A stretch of DNA of 64,000 nucleotides from Aureicoccus marinus (GTDB taxonomy: Bacteria > Bacteroidota > Bacteroidia > Flavobacteriales > Flavobacteriaceae): NCBI RefSeq assembly GCF_002954325.1, contig NZ_MQVX01000001.1, positions 1,394,196-1,458,195 on the forward strand. Direction: 5' to 3'. The first letter of the stretch is position 1. The number at the start of each line of letters is the position of its first letter. Of this stretch, positions 7,407 to 16,223 are shown piece by piece. The position numbers and the translations under genes are program-made. Below the pieces are notes generated by a model. It had not been told where the DNA came from. It made no database searches and was given only the letters and a program-made list of their open reading frames with translations.

Positions 7407-9356
7407 ATGGAACATTTTATCGTATCGGCGCTGAAATACCGACCGCAGCAATTTGCTGATGTTGTCGGGCAACAGGCCATTACCGATACCTTAGAAAATG
7501 CCATCACGACCAATCACCTGGCTCAGGCCCTTTTATTCTGTGGCCCCCGTGGTGTAGGTAAGACCAGCTGTGCGCGTATCCTGGCAAAGCGCATCAACGA
7601 GGCTGAACAAGCCCGTACCGAAGTAGCCGCTCCCATTGAAGACACGGATTACTCTTTTAATATTTTTGAGTTGGATGCGGCTTCAAACAATTCTGTTGAC
7701 GACATCCGTTCCCTGATTGATCAGGTCCGTATTCCACCCCAGGTAGGAAGCTATAAGGTGTATATCATTGACGAGGTGCACATGCTCTCGCAGGCCGCCT
7801 TCAACGCCTTCTTGAAAACCTTGGAGGAACCACCAGCTCACGCCATTTTTATCTTGGCTACAACCGAGAAACACAAAATCCTGCCCACCATCCTTTCGCG
7901 TTGTCAGATCTTTGATTTCAGAAGGATTTCTGTAAAAGATGCAGCCGAATACCTCAAAAAAATAGCCGCTGAACAAGGTGTTCAGGCCGAAGACGAGGCC
8001 TTGCACATCATCGCTCAAAAAGCGGACGGTGCGATGCGAGATGCCCTATCGATCTTCGATCGCGTAGTGAGTTTTTCTGGCAAAAATCTCAATAGACAAG
8101 CGGTTGCTCATAGTTTGAGTATTCTGGACCACGAAACCTATTTTAAGGCGACTCAGGCCATGTATGAAGGGCAAATCCCCAACTTACTTCTGCTTTTTGA
8201 AGAAGTGCTGAACAAGGGCTTCGATGGACAAATTTTCATTGCAGGACTGGCTGCTCACTTCCGCGACCTCCAAGTGGCGAAACAACCCGAAACCTTCCCC
8301 TTATTGGAAGTGACCGAAGGAATGAAACAACAGTACCAAGAGCAAAGCGCTCTTTGGTCTTCTGCCCAACTGCTACAAGCGATTGACTTGGCCAACCAGT
8401 GCGATCTGCAATACAAGGCCAGCAAGAACCAACGTCTGTTGGTAGAATTGTGCCTGATGAAACTCGCTTCCATCAGAGTAGAGGCCGAAAAAAAAAACAC
8501 TAGTGGGCTCCTAGCAGCCGCTGTAGTCAGAGAACAGAAAGCAGCCCCTGCCCCTACCGAAGTCCCTAAACCCAGTGTACAACCCGCCGTAGTTGCCTCT
8601 TCTGAGCCTGTAGCTAAGGTTTCACAAACAGAAGCTAAACCAGAAGACCAAGCACCCCAAACAGCCATAGGAACTACTCCAACAGCTCCAACATCACTGG
8701 AAAACGCGCAGGCCCCAGCGACTCCAAAACCTATCGAGCCGACACCTACTGCTCCGGAGGTCATGACAAGCAAAGCAAAAAGTGAAGTTACAATCCAAGC
8801 TCCTGTAGCAGAACCAACTCAGGCGAAGAGCTCAACGCCCGAGACCACTATTACCGCAGTCGAGGAAAAACCCAAAGCCCAAGTAGCCCCTCAACGCAAA
8901 GCATCGGCTTTATCGCTCTCGAGCATACAGAAGAAAAAAGATTGGGAAGCACAAAAGCAGCAACAAAGTTCGAATCCAGAGGACCTTCCCCACGAAGCCT
9001 ACACCACAGAGGCCTTTATGGAAAAGTGGCAGGCCTATCTAAAGCAATTGGAAGAGAATGGCCAGAAGATTTTGGCCGCTAATTTGGCCTCCGATAGCCC
9101 TCGATTAACACCAACCCATGGGATCCAATTGCAATTGGCCAATGATACCATGAAAAAAGAAATTGAGCGCGAACAAGGTCCCCTACTCACTTATTTGCGG
9201 GAGGGCTTAAAGAATTACAGCCTTCACCTCAAACTAGAGGTCAGTACAGAGGTGGCCGAAAAGTACGCTTTCACTCCTCAAGAGAAGTACGAAAAACTTC
9301 GCAAGAAGAATCCAGCGATCGACCTTTTACGTAAAGAATTTGATTTAGACTTTTAG
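7407..9356 (+). CDS. dnaX: DNA polymerase III subunit gamma/tau
   Basis: This is the clamp-loader subunit of the replicative polymerase, 649 residues long. Domains I-II carry Walker A GPRGVGKTSCARILAKR near residue 47, Walker B YIIDEVHMLS, sensor 1 IFILATTE and the arginine-finger region LSRCQIFDFRRI. Domain III ends near residue 355. A Pro/Ala/Thr-rich linker (about 365-500) leads to a C-terminal tau-specific domain. The zinc module with four Cys normally found between the P-loop helix and DAASNNSVDDIR is missing: only about 25 acidic residues remain. An A10 run at 8488-8497, exactly at the domain III/linker border, could yield a short gamma form. The gene's end overlaps the convergent TMEM220 gene by 4 bp. 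Confidence 0.97.
   Translation: MEHFIVSALKYRPQQFADVVGQQAITDTLENAITTNHLAQALLFCGPRGVGKTSCARILAKRINEAEQARTEVAAPIEDTDYSFNIFELDAASNNSVDDIRSLIDQVRIPPQVGSYKVYIIDEVHMLSQAAFNAFLKTLEEPPAHAIFILATTEKHKILPTILSRCQIFDFRRISVKDAAEYLKKIAAEQGVQAEDEALHIIAQKADGAMRDALSIFDRVVSFSGKNLNRQAVAHSLSILDHETYFKATQAMYEGQIPNLLLLFEEVLNKGFDGQIFIAGLAAHFRDLQVAKQPETFPLLEVTEGMKQQYQEQSALWSSAQLLQAIDLANQCDLQYKASKNQRLLVELCLMKLASIRVEAEKKNTSGLLAAAVVREQKAAPAPTEVPKPSVQPAVVASSEPVAKVSQTEAKPEDQAPQTAIGTTPTAPTSLENAQAPATPKPIEPTPTAPEVMTSKAKSEVTIQAPVAEPTQAKSSTPETTITAVEEKPKAQVAPQRKASALSLSSIQKKKDWEAQKQQQSSNPEDLPHEAYTTEAFMEKWQAYLKQLEENGQKILAANLASDSPRLTPTHGIQLQLANDTMKKEIEREQGPLLTYLREGLKNYSLHLKLEVSTEVAEKYAFTPQEKYEKLRKKNPAIDLLRKEFDLDF
8488..8497 (+). promoter_or_regulatory. 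A10 slippage / frameshift site inside dnaX
   Basis: Ten consecutive A residues cover codons 361-364 (GAA AAA AAA AAC). They contain two ideal -1 slippery heptamers, A AAA AAA and A AAA AAC. In the -1 frame the codons become CAC and then TAG at 8501-8503. In the +1 frame a TAG also follows within seven codons. Any slip therefore ends the protein right after domain III, as for E. coli and Thermus gamma. Slippage itself is inferred. Confidence 0.55.
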
Positions 9357-9733
9357 TCCTCTTTTGGCCCTGTAATCCAAGCCCCTAAGGCGTACAAGAG
9401 CATGGCGACAGCTGCAATGGCTGTTCCAAGAGCTTCTCTGCCCATCTCAACATTGATGTTGTCGGTTCCCATTTTAAGGAAATCTCCATCAACACCACCA
9501 ACACCTTCAAAGCTTGCTGGCCAGTTGTTGTAGGTCGTATAAGCAAAGAAAATAAAGGCAATCAGGCCCATAATCGGACGAAAACGACCGAAGAGAAACA
9601 AAAGAGACGCGAAGGCCGCGAATCCGTACATCAAGTACCATTTCAAGGGGTCAGGATCGTTTCCTTGTACATAAGCTGCGTAAACAAACATCAGCATTAA
9701 GACAAAGGCCAGGAGTTTAAAAAGTGCTTTCAT
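9353..9733 (-). CDS. TMEM220-like small membrane protein
   Basis: The 126-residue protein has four hydrophobic segments and short loops: an N-terminal helix, YGFAAFASLLFLFGRF, GLIAFIFFAYTTYNNWP and AVAMLLYALGAWI. The order and the GNDPDPLKWYLMYG loop after the first helix fit the transmembrane protein 220 family, whose function is unknown. The ATG at 9733 was preferred to a TTG at 9739. It sits 18 bp downstream of eboF on the same strand, so it may be the last gene of the ebo transcript, although it is not a known ebo component. Confidence 0.75.
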   Translation of the reverse strand: MKALFKLLAFVLMLMFVYAAYVQGNDPDPLKWYLMYGFAAFASLLFLFGRFRPIMGLIAFIFFAYTTYNNWPASFEGVGGVDGDFLKMGTDNINVEMGREALGTAIAAVAMLLYALGAWITGPKED

Positions 9734-9751
9734 ATTCAAGTTTTGGTAGGG

Positions 9752-11122
9752 TTACTCTTTGATAACGTGCTGTTTAATCAAATCATATACCTCGGTGGCC
9801 TCTACTTGCTTTGGCGTATCAACCTCAGGCATATTGCTTAAAAATACAGGAAAATCCTTTTCATCCTCCGGCATACGCCCATGGGATCCACCTACCAGCT
9901 CCGCCTTTAAAGGAATAACATTCATAACCGTGCGGAATCCCAGCTTCTTAGCGATTAATTTTTTTATCACCTTGGCGGTAACTAAGGGATCATTGGGATC
10001 AGTAAACATCTCAACCGGATCATAGCCCGGTTTTTTGTGAATATCCACCATTCGAGCATAATCGGGAGCCTTGCGATCGTCTTCCCAGAAATAGTAAGTA
10101 AACCAACTGTCTTGATCGGCCATAACCACAAAATCTCCGCTTCTGGCATGGTTCATTCCGACCTCATTGCGCTGCTCCCCTTCCCATATCTTTTCAACAC
10201 CCGGCGTGCTCTGCAGGATTTCACGAACCTGCTCACGACAAGCTTCATCATTGAGGTAGATATGAGCCCATTGGTGATCAGCAACTGCAAAAGCTTTGCT
10301 GGCACCTGGATCCAACAGTTCTAATCCGCGTTCGACCCGAATACCGAGTAAATTCGCTTTGCGAAGCTCGCGATTCAGATGCACCGGTCGGCTTACTGGT
10401 GTAATACCGTACTCCGAAAGCAAAATAATCCTTGAACCTTCAAAATGATCCAGCAACTGCCCCACGACCGCGTCGATCTCTTGTAAGTCTTTGTGAACCC
10501 GTGCATCCTCTACTCCATAACGCTGCAGATTGTAGTCCATATGAGGCAGATACACCAAGCTCAGGGTCGGGTTGTATTTTTTGTCTGTATAAATCGCCGC
10601 ATCCGCAATCCATTGGCTCGACTCAATCGAGGTGCGAGGTCCCCAGAATTTAAAGAGCGGGAAGTCTCCAAATTGCGCTTGTAACTCATCTCGCAAACCC
10701 GCCGGGAAACTATAGCAATCCGGGATTTTACGCCCATCCGCTAAGTAATTAGGTCGCGGAGTAACCGAATAATCGGCCGTCGAATACATATTGTACCACC
10801 AAAACAGATTGGCACAACTAAAGTCGGGATCCATTGCTTTGAGCTCATCCCAGATCTTAGAAGCCTCCACCAGTTTATTGGATTGGCGCCAAAACTTGAC
10901 CTCACATTCGTCCTTAAAATACCAGCCATTAGCCACTATTCCATGTTCTTGCGGGCTTTTCCCTGTCAGGTAGGTACTTTGAGTAGTACAGGTCACTGCA
11001 GGTAAAACGGGCTTAATCACCCGGTTCTGCCCCTCCTTCTGAAAGGCCGCTATACGGGGAGTGTGTTCACCGATATGCCTGTTACTCAGGCCTACCACAT
11101 TAATAACAACCGTTTTCTTCAT
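9752..11122 (-). CDS. eboF: EboF: alkaline-phosphatase/NPP-fold protein of the ebo operon
   Basis: The 456-residue protein has the alkaline phosphatase / nucleotide pyrophosphatase fold. The nucleophile region PAVTCTTQSTYLTG (about residues 40-53) is followed by QEHGIVANGWYFKDECEV. The last metal-ligand His is in GGSHGRMPEDEKDFP near 415. The metal site is unusual. The N-terminal Asp-Gly is replaced (INVVGLSNRH), the SDHG motif reads SEYGI, and the PDxxGH motif reads MDYNLQ. It therefore may not use two metals, or may not be a normal phosphodiesterase. No signal peptide is visible. It is the sixth gene of the eboA-F operon, starting 12 bp after eboE. Family assignment rests on sequence pattern and gene order. 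Confidence 0.88.
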   Translation of the reverse strand: MKKTVVINVVGLSNRHIGEHTPRIAAFQKEGQNRVIKPVLPAVTCTTQSTYLTGKSPQEHGIVANGWYFKDECEVKFWRQSNKLVEASKIWDELKAMDPDFSCANLFWWYNMYSTADYSVTPRPNYLADGRKIPDCYSFPAGLRDELQAQFGDFPLFKFWGPRTSIESSQWIADAAIYTDKKYNPTLSLVYLPHMDYNLQRYGVEDARVHKDLQEIDAVVGQLLDHFEGSRIILLSEYGITPVSRPVHLNRELRKANLLGIRVERGLELLDPGASKAFAVADHQWAHIYLNDEACREQVREILQSTPGVEKIWEGEQRNEVGMNHARSGDFVVMADQDSWFTYYFWEDDRKAPDYARMVDIHKKPGYDPVEMFTDPNDPLVTAKVIKKLIAKKLGFRTVMNVIPLKAELVGGSHGRMPEDEKDFPVFLSNMPEVDTPKQVEATEVYDLIKQHVIKE

Positions 11123-11134
11123 TGAATCTTCCTT

Positions 11135-12331
11135 TTAGGGCTTGGGCCAATGGGTTTGCACCCACTTGAGCTCCCGTATGATAGACTCCTCCAAAGGGGC
11201 CTTCAGGTCCTGGGGCAAAACATCCCAGGTATAGGTTTCCACCTCAAAGTGCCTGCTGATATTTTGGCTACGCATCAATTCAAACAAGTCCAGCAATTGG
11301 TCTTGGGTGGATTGCAAGACACCATAGTCCTCCAAAAATACAGGAACATGAAAATGAGCTCTTAACTCCTCAAATTCAGGATTCTCCTCTAAAAGGACAG
11401 GGATATCGCTATAGGTTTTCACCCCCTTACTACTGTTCTGGGTAACTTGATGCAGATAGGTGGGTTCTTGAAACTGTTTGAGCGCAGTAAGCAGCTTCTC
11501 TTTCGTCTCATTTTCCGTCGACAGTTTGAGGGCGGAACTGAGCTGCACTTTACCAATGAGGACCCCGGCTTCTTGAATCTTCTTCCAAGTCAGTTCTGGG
11601 GCTTCGTAGGCCAAAGAGAAATGACAAACATCATAACAGAGGGTGAAGTACCGCCGCACTCGGGCCTCCGCCTCTCGCTGGTTTAAACCTTGCGATTCAA
11701 AACGGGCCTTTCCGCTGGGTAGAACGTAATCCTGAAAAAAGGCGAGGAATTCGTCACTATTCTCCAAAAGTCCATCGGGTTCCGGTTCCATGTCTAAATG
11801 GATATAGGTCCCGGTTTGCTCTTCCAAAATAGCCGCTTCCTCAATCCAGATGGCAATCGCATCGGCTGCAGTTTGCTGAATTCCTTGAAGATCCTCTTTT
11901 TGATGCCAATGCCGATAGGTGATGGGAGAGGTCGAAATACTGCCCTCACTTCCGCGGGGAACTAAGGCTCCCATAACATAAAGCAATCGGAGACTGTAAT
12001 CCAATCGTTCAGGAGTAGTCCAGTCCGGCTCGTGCACCTTGTCTTTGACCTCCTGCCCGTGAAAATCTCCGTAAGGGAAGCCATTACAAGTAAAAACATA
12101 GAGGTCTTCCTGCTTGAGCCAAGCTTTAAACTCTGCCAGTTGCTCTCCTTGAAGGAGTTCTTCGCTAGCGGTATTGGAAAGCCTTAAACCAACGCCAAAA
12201 GACTCCTCAGGAGAAACCTCGGCCTTAATTGTCGGTAGATAATGCTGTAAATGATGAAAACTTTCTACCCAGTCCTGTCCCGGATGGGTGTTGCTGCAAT
12301 AACTCAGATGGGCCTCCTGGTTTATTTTCAT
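11135..12331 (-). CDS. eboE: EboE: TIM-barrel metabolite traffic protein of the ebo operon
   Basis: The 398-residue protein starts with the EboE-like segment YCSNTHPGQDW. It fits a xylose-isomerase-like TIM barrel: VFTCNGFPYGDFHG after the second strand, IHLDMEPEPDG with candidate Glu ligand, CYDVCHFSLAYE with Asp/His, and VFLEDYGVLQS late. Related EboE proteins are annotated as metabolite traffic or sugar phosphate isomerase/epimerase-like proteins; the reaction is not known. The start codon overlaps the eboD stop by 4 bp (ATGA), showing translational coupling. No signal peptide is seen, so it is probably cytoplasmic. Confidence 0.88.
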   Translation of the reverse strand: MKINQEAHLSYCSNTHPGQDWVESFHHLQHYLPTIKAEVSPEESFGVGLRLSNTASEELLQGEQLAEFKAWLKQEDLYVFTCNGFPYGDFHGQEVKDKVHEPDWTTPERLDYSLRLLYVMGALVPRGSEGSISTSPITYRHWHQKEDLQGIQQTAADAIAIWIEEAAILEEQTGTYIHLDMEPEPDGLLENSDEFLAFFQDYVLPSGKARFESQGLNQREAEARVRRYFTLCYDVCHFSLAYEAPELTWKKIQEAGVLIGKVQLSSALKLSTENETKEKLLTALKQFQEPTYLHQVTQNSSKGVKTYSDIPVLLEENPEFEELRAHFHVPVFLEDYGVLQSTQDQLLDLFELMRSQNISRHFEVETYTWDVLPQDLKAPLEESIIRELKWVQTHWPKP

Positions 12332-13485
12332 GAAGTCCGGTGTAGTGAAGGAGCTTTCATTTCTTCTATAGATAAGGCCATCAGGTCTTCGTCAATCTCG
12401 TGGACATCGTATTGATGACCCACTCCTTTGATCAGGGTGATGGTAAGTTGTCCACCCAGGTGTTCACGGAACTCCTCCAATCCTTTTAGAAGCTCTTGGC
12501 TATCGATGTTCTCGGGAATAGTCATTGGGAAACCCAGTGACTCAAATACCCCTTTAACACGGCTAAAGACCTCCTCTTCAATAAAGCCTTTCTGTCTTGC
12601 GTAGGCCAAATCCAAGCAAATCCCTAGGGCAACCGCCTCTCCATGACGTAAGTCGTACTGAGTGAGTTGCTCCATTTTATGAGCGGACCAATGGCCAAAG
12701 TCCAGCGGTCGGGAAGATCCCGATTCGAAGGGGTCTCCTCCCTGGCTGATGTGATTGGTATGCAGTAAAGCGCAGCGGTAAATGAGTTCATTCATTTCTT
12801 CCTCTGACCGCTCTCTCAAGGCTTGGGTATGGTTTTCTATCCAATAATAGAAATCGGCATCCTGTAATAGAGATACCTTAACGGCTTCCGCAATTCCAGC
12901 AATCCAGTCGCGCTGCTCCAGAGAAGTAAGGAGTTGAGAATCATTGATGATGGCGATTGGGAGGGCAAAGCTGCCGATAAAATTCTTTTTTCCGAAGGCG
13001 TTGATTCCGTTCTTAACCCCGACAGCGGCATCGTTCTGTGCCAAAACAGTAGTCGGAATGCGAATGAGTTTTACCCCTCGGTGTGCAATAGCCGCGGCAA
13101 AACCGGCCATATCGATGACGGCTCCTCCACCGACAGCCAAGACCACCGAGTGACGGCAAATATGGTAATCGTCAATGGCTTTTAAAACCTTGTTGGATTG
13201 GGTATCATCAGCCTTGCTCGCCTCTCCTCCGGGCACTTCCAAAATGTGCTGCAGTTGCATGGCATCGGAATGGAATTCAAAATAGGCCTCAACCTGCTTT
13301 TTGAAATCAGGCCAATGACGCAAAAAACCTTCATCCACTACCACCAAAGTTTTGACAGGGCCGCGAAGACCGCTGTAAACCTGCTTTAGCAATTCATTTT
13401 TAGGATCAAACAAATGACGGGTAAACAAGACCTGGTACCGAAAGGGTACGACAAACTCCTGTTCTATGTTGGGCGGTGTTTTCAC
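12328..13485 (-). CDS. eboD: EboD: 3-dehydroquinate synthase-like sugar phosphate cyclase
   Basis: This member of the sugar phosphate cyclase superfamily is 385 residues long from the GTG at 13485. It keeps the NAD-binding GGGAVIDMAGFAA motif, IPTTVLAQNDAAVGVKNG and the metal ligands GIAEAVK (Glu), DFGHWSAHK (His) and LRHGEAVA (His), so it should be catalytically competent. AroB makes dehydroquinate from DAHP. EboD is a separate clade and its real substrate is unknown. The frame is open to 13629, but that would overlap eboC by 130 bp. The GTG (or a TTG at 13494) starts the VKTPPN N-terminus just after the eboC stop. Confidence 0.88.
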   Translation of the reverse strand: MKTPPNIEQEFVVPFRYQVLFTRHLFDPKNELLKQVYSGLRGPVKTLVVVDEGFLRHWPDFKKQVEAYFEFHSDAMQLQHILEVPGGEASKADDTQSNKVLKAIDDYHICRHSVVLAVGGGAVIDMAGFAAAIAHRGVKLIRIPTTVLAQNDAAVGVKNGINAFGKKNFIGSFALPIAIINDSQLLTSLEQRDWIAGIAEAVKVSLLQDADFYYWIENHTQALRERSEEEMNELIYRCALLHTNHISQGGDPFESGSSRPLDFGHWSAHKMEQLTQYDLRHGEAVALGICLDLAYARQKGFIEEEVFSRVKGVFESLGFPMTIPENIDSQELLKGLEEFREHLGGQLTITLIKGVGHQYDVHEIDEDLMALSIEEMKAPSLHRTS

Positions 13486-13496
13486 GTTGCTCAAAA

Positions 13497-14429
13497 TTAA
13501 GTAACGGCAAAGACTTTCGAAAGCGTACGTGAAAGAGGAAAAAGTGCTAAAATGATGAGGGTAATCCAAGGTGTGGCGTAACCGGAAGCGATAGCGGCAT
13601 CCAGAACAATTAAAGACATTACGCCCCATTTTACGGCTTTACGGATATTCTCTGCTTTCGGCTCTTTCCAAGCTTTGTATAGGGGTTTCCCCACGAGATA
13701 ATAAAACAATACCAATACTCCTACCGTCAACTGCCAGTTTCCCTGGGCTTCGTAGGCCAAATAGAGTATAAGTATGCCCACCACCGCATAGAGAAATGCC
13801 GCAAAAGCCTGAGTACCCTTTCGTCCTCCATGCACCTCTCCCTGACTAATTGAAGTTACAGCTCCAATGTACAGAAGGGGTATTAGCAAATAGATCGGTT
13901 TGATACCATAGCTAGTGTAATAACTCATTCCCAACATTAAATTAAGGGCTCGGCAACTCCCCATGGCTATTGGGCCAGCGATAGTATGGTGTTTGGCCTT
14001 CCAATTGTAAAGCACAATCATTCCAGCAAGTAAGAAAGCTATATATCCACTTCTCGGGGACATAAGGAAAGATAGAATAACTCCAAAGAACAGCAGAAAT
14101 GATCCGAACCACAAGACCGAAAATCGTCCTACTTTACCCGAGGGAATAGGCCGTTCAGGTCTTTCCTTGGCATCCAAATCGGAATCAAAAAAATCATTCA
14201 ACACCACTCCTCCAGCATAGAGCAAGATGGATGAAAATACGATGGCAAGGAAATGACCAAACGGTGGGATATGCATTAAACTGACTCTTTCCCCCAAATC
14301 CGTAAAATAATGAGGTTGAGTTGCAGGTACTCCAGCCATAATCGCCGCACCCGCCAAAATATCAGCAGCAGCCGTCGGCAAGTTCGCCGGACGACACAAT
14401 TGGATGTACGCTTTAAGCGTGGGGTTCAT
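13497..14429 (-). CDS. eboC: EboC: UbiA-like membrane prenyltransferase
   Basis: The 310-residue integral membrane protein has about eight helices. The first Asp-rich motif NDFFDSDLDAKERPERPIPSG region (from NDFFD near residue 80) is the hallmark of UbiA prenyltransferases and binds the prenyl diphosphate through Mg2+. The second Asp-rich motif is less clear. UbiA enzymes attach an isoprenoid chain to an aromatic or cyclic acceptor in the inner membrane. In the ebo operon the acceptor is presumed to be the product of EboD or a derivative (inference). Its start overlaps the eboB stop by one base (TAATG). Confidence 0.9.
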   Translation of the reverse strand: MNPTLKAYIQLCRPANLPTAAADILAGAAIMAGVPATQPHYFTDLGERVSLMHIPPFGHFLAIVFSSILLYAGGVVLNDFFDSDLDAKERPERPIPSGKVGRFSVLWFGSFLLFFGVILSFLMSPRSGYIAFLLAGMIVLYNWKAKHHTIAGPIAMGSCRALNLMLGMSYYTSYGIKPIYLLIPLLYIGAVTSISQGEVHGGRKGTQAFAAFLYAVVGILILYLAYEAQGNWQLTVGVLVLFYYLVGKPLYKAWKEPKAENIRKAVKWGVMSLIVLDAAIASGYATPWITLIILALFPLSRTLSKVFAVT

Positions 14430-15337
14430 TAGCTGATGGTATCGCTATCTACACGAGGCTCTTGTCCGCGCAAGACGCTGTTGTCTTCAAAGAGTTGACG
14501 CTGATCAATGCCCGGGGCATCCAACCAGTGTTCTTCTTTCATCTTTCCGGACATACCAAAAACATCCAAGGCATTTTGGTAACAGGTCTTGACGACATCT
14601 TCCTTTGGCACGCCTTCACGCAGCATCAAGGAAGCTGTTTTTGGTACAGCCAGAGGATCACTGACCCCCCAATCGGCAGAACTGTCAACGATAATGTTGG
14701 TGCTACCAAAACGCTTGACCACTTCCACCATACGCTTGTTCCCCATCTTGGTTTTGGGATAAATGGTAAAGGCAGCGATAAAGCCTTTGTCGAGGACCTC
14801 CTGAACGGTCTCTTCATTGTTGTGGTCGATGACCACCCGCCCTGGATCCAAACCGTGCTCCAGACAGACTTCCATACTGCGGTGAGTCCCGGCTTTCTTA
14901 TCGCGGTGAGGCGTGTGAATCTGCACCAGCAAATCCAACTCCTTGGCCAACTCCAATTGAGCTCTGAAGTATTTGTCCTCTGCGGGAGTCTGGTCGTCGT
15001 AACCAATCTCACCCACAGCCACCACATTTTCTTTGTGCAAGTAAAGAGGCAATAATTCCATGACCTCTTCGGCCAAGGCTTCGTTATTCGCTTCTTTGGA
15101 GTTGAGACCAATAGTGCAGTAATGTTTGATTCCAAACTGACTGGCTCTAAAAGGTTCCCAGCCCACAAGACTGGAAAAGTAATCCTGAAAAGAACCCACT
15201 TGTGTTCGGGGTTGCCCCAGCCAAAAAGAAGGCTCGATCACCGCCACAACACCAGCAGCAGCCATGGCTTCGTAATCGTCTGTGGTTCGGGCACTCATGT
15301 GCACGTGAGGGTCAATCCAACGTAGTTTTTCTTCCAT
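14429..15337 (-). CDS. eboB: EboB: TatD-like metal-dependent hydrolase
   Basis: The 302-residue TIM-barrel hydrolase of the TatD / amidohydrolase type keeps all expected metal ligands. These are DPHVHM (HxH) at the N-terminus, VGEIGYDD (Glu), VQIHTPHRD (His), VVIDHNNEE (His) and IVDSSADWG (Asp). TatD-family members are nucleases or other phosphoester or amide hydrolases; the ebo substrate is unknown. The ATG at 15337 (MEEKLRWIDPH) was taken rather than a TTG at 15355 that touches the eboA stop. It sits second in the operon between eboA and eboC. Confidence 0.88.
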   Translation of the reverse strand: MEEKLRWIDPHVHMSARTTDDYEAMAAAGVVAVIEPSFWLGQPRTQVGSFQDYFSSLVGWEPFRASQFGIKHYCTIGLNSKEANNEALAEEVMELLPLYLHKENVVAVGEIGYDDQTPAEDKYFRAQLELAKELDLLVQIHTPHRDKKAGTHRSMEVCLEHGLDPGRVVIDHNNEETVQEVLDKGFIAAFTIYPKTKMGNKRMVEVVKRFGSTNIIVDSSADWGVSDPLAVPKTASLMLREGVPKEDVVKTCYQNALDVFGMSGKMKEEHWLDAPGIDQRQLFEDNSVLRGQEPRVDSDTIS

Positions 15338-15355
15338 AGTATTTTTAAACAACAA

Positions 15356-16201
15356 TTAGTTCAATTCGCTAGTCCAGAGGTCCCGAACAGCCTCCCATGG
15401 GTTTCCTTCGGGAATCTCAGTCTCTAGGGCTGCGTTGTGTTTTATTTCTTCTTGTAAATCCGCTGACCCAGCCTTCTTTGCGACCAAATACCCCGCTAGG
15501 CGTTCGGCCTTGTAATCACTTCCAAAAAGGCGCTTCATATCGGTAAGCAGAACGGCATCCAAAAAAGGACTCACAGGCCTCCATATACAAGGGTCAATTT
15601 GCCTTGAGGCCGCCCATCGTTCGTGTGCATAATCCGAGATGATACGGGTAAGGTTGTTATTGGCTCTCTCTTCTACCCCATCAATTTGCGTTAGATCCAA
15701 TTGCATAAAGGCAGCCTTTAGGTACATCTGGTTCCATTGCTGTTCATTGAAGAAAGCCTTGGGATAAGGGTTGTTTAGCGCAATGGCTTCAAACACATCG
15801 GCGATATTGGTGCGCAGAGCTTCTACCGCAGCAAAGACAAATTGCTTGTGCTCCGGCAAGACAACCAAGTAGCGCAAAAAGGTGATCAGCTCACCGGTAT
15901 CGGCCACCTGAATCAACTTCAATACCTTGGGTGTGTAAAAAGCAGCACGATCTTCCAGAGCTGCGTGAAGCAAGCTCAAACGGGCATATTCCTTCTCGCT
16001 GGGAGGATGAATCCCAAACAAAGAGTGGGTCTGTTCAGCCCCCTTCATCGGGGTATCAGCAAAGTGCTGAGCACATAAAGTGTAAGCCATGTACAGATCG
16101 CGAGCTGAATCGGCATCCTTAAGTCCTTGCAGACGTCCCTGCAACCAGTCGTAACCGGGCAGGGCTTCCAATAATGCAACCATATTTTGGGTCGTAGGCA
16201 T
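15356..16201 (-). CDS. eboA: EboA family protein, first gene of the ebo operon
   Basis: The 281-residue, largely helical protein has no membrane segment or signal peptide. It was recognised by position as first gene of an eboA-F order and by EboA-type features. These are an N-terminal ALEALPGYDWLQ helix, repeated helical hairpins, RYLVVLP and ALRTNIADVFEAIALNNPYP, and YAHERWAASRQIDPCIWRP near residue 215. EboA has no known biochemical activity. The ATG at 16201 gives a leader of about 18 nt from the promoter at 16224-16231; a GTG at 16210 is less likely. Confidence 0.85.
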   Translation of the reverse strand: MPTTQNMVALLEALPGYDWLQGRLQGLKDADSARDLYMAYTLCAQHFADTPMKGAEQTHSLFGIHPPSEKEYARLSLLHAALEDRAAFYTPKVLKLIQVADTGELITFLRYLVVLPEHKQFVFAAVEALRTNIADVFEAIALNNPYPKAFFNEQQWNQMYLKAAFMQLDLTQIDGVEERANNNLTRIISDYAHERWAASRQIDPCIWRPVSPFLDAVLLTDMKRLFGSDYKAERLAGYLVAKKAGSADLQEEIKHNAALETEIPEGNPWEAVRDLWTSELN

Positions 16202-16223
16202 AGGGATCACATGCGTATATCTA

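Noticed and set aside
12328..13485. Calling EboD the housekeeping AroB
   Set aside because: It lies in the ebo operon and differs in its N-terminal region from AroB. The nearby aroQ is 29 kb away and unrelated in context.
14462..15055. Long open frame antisense to eboB
   Set aside because: The opposite strand encodes intact EboB with all metal ligands; this frame is a shadow.
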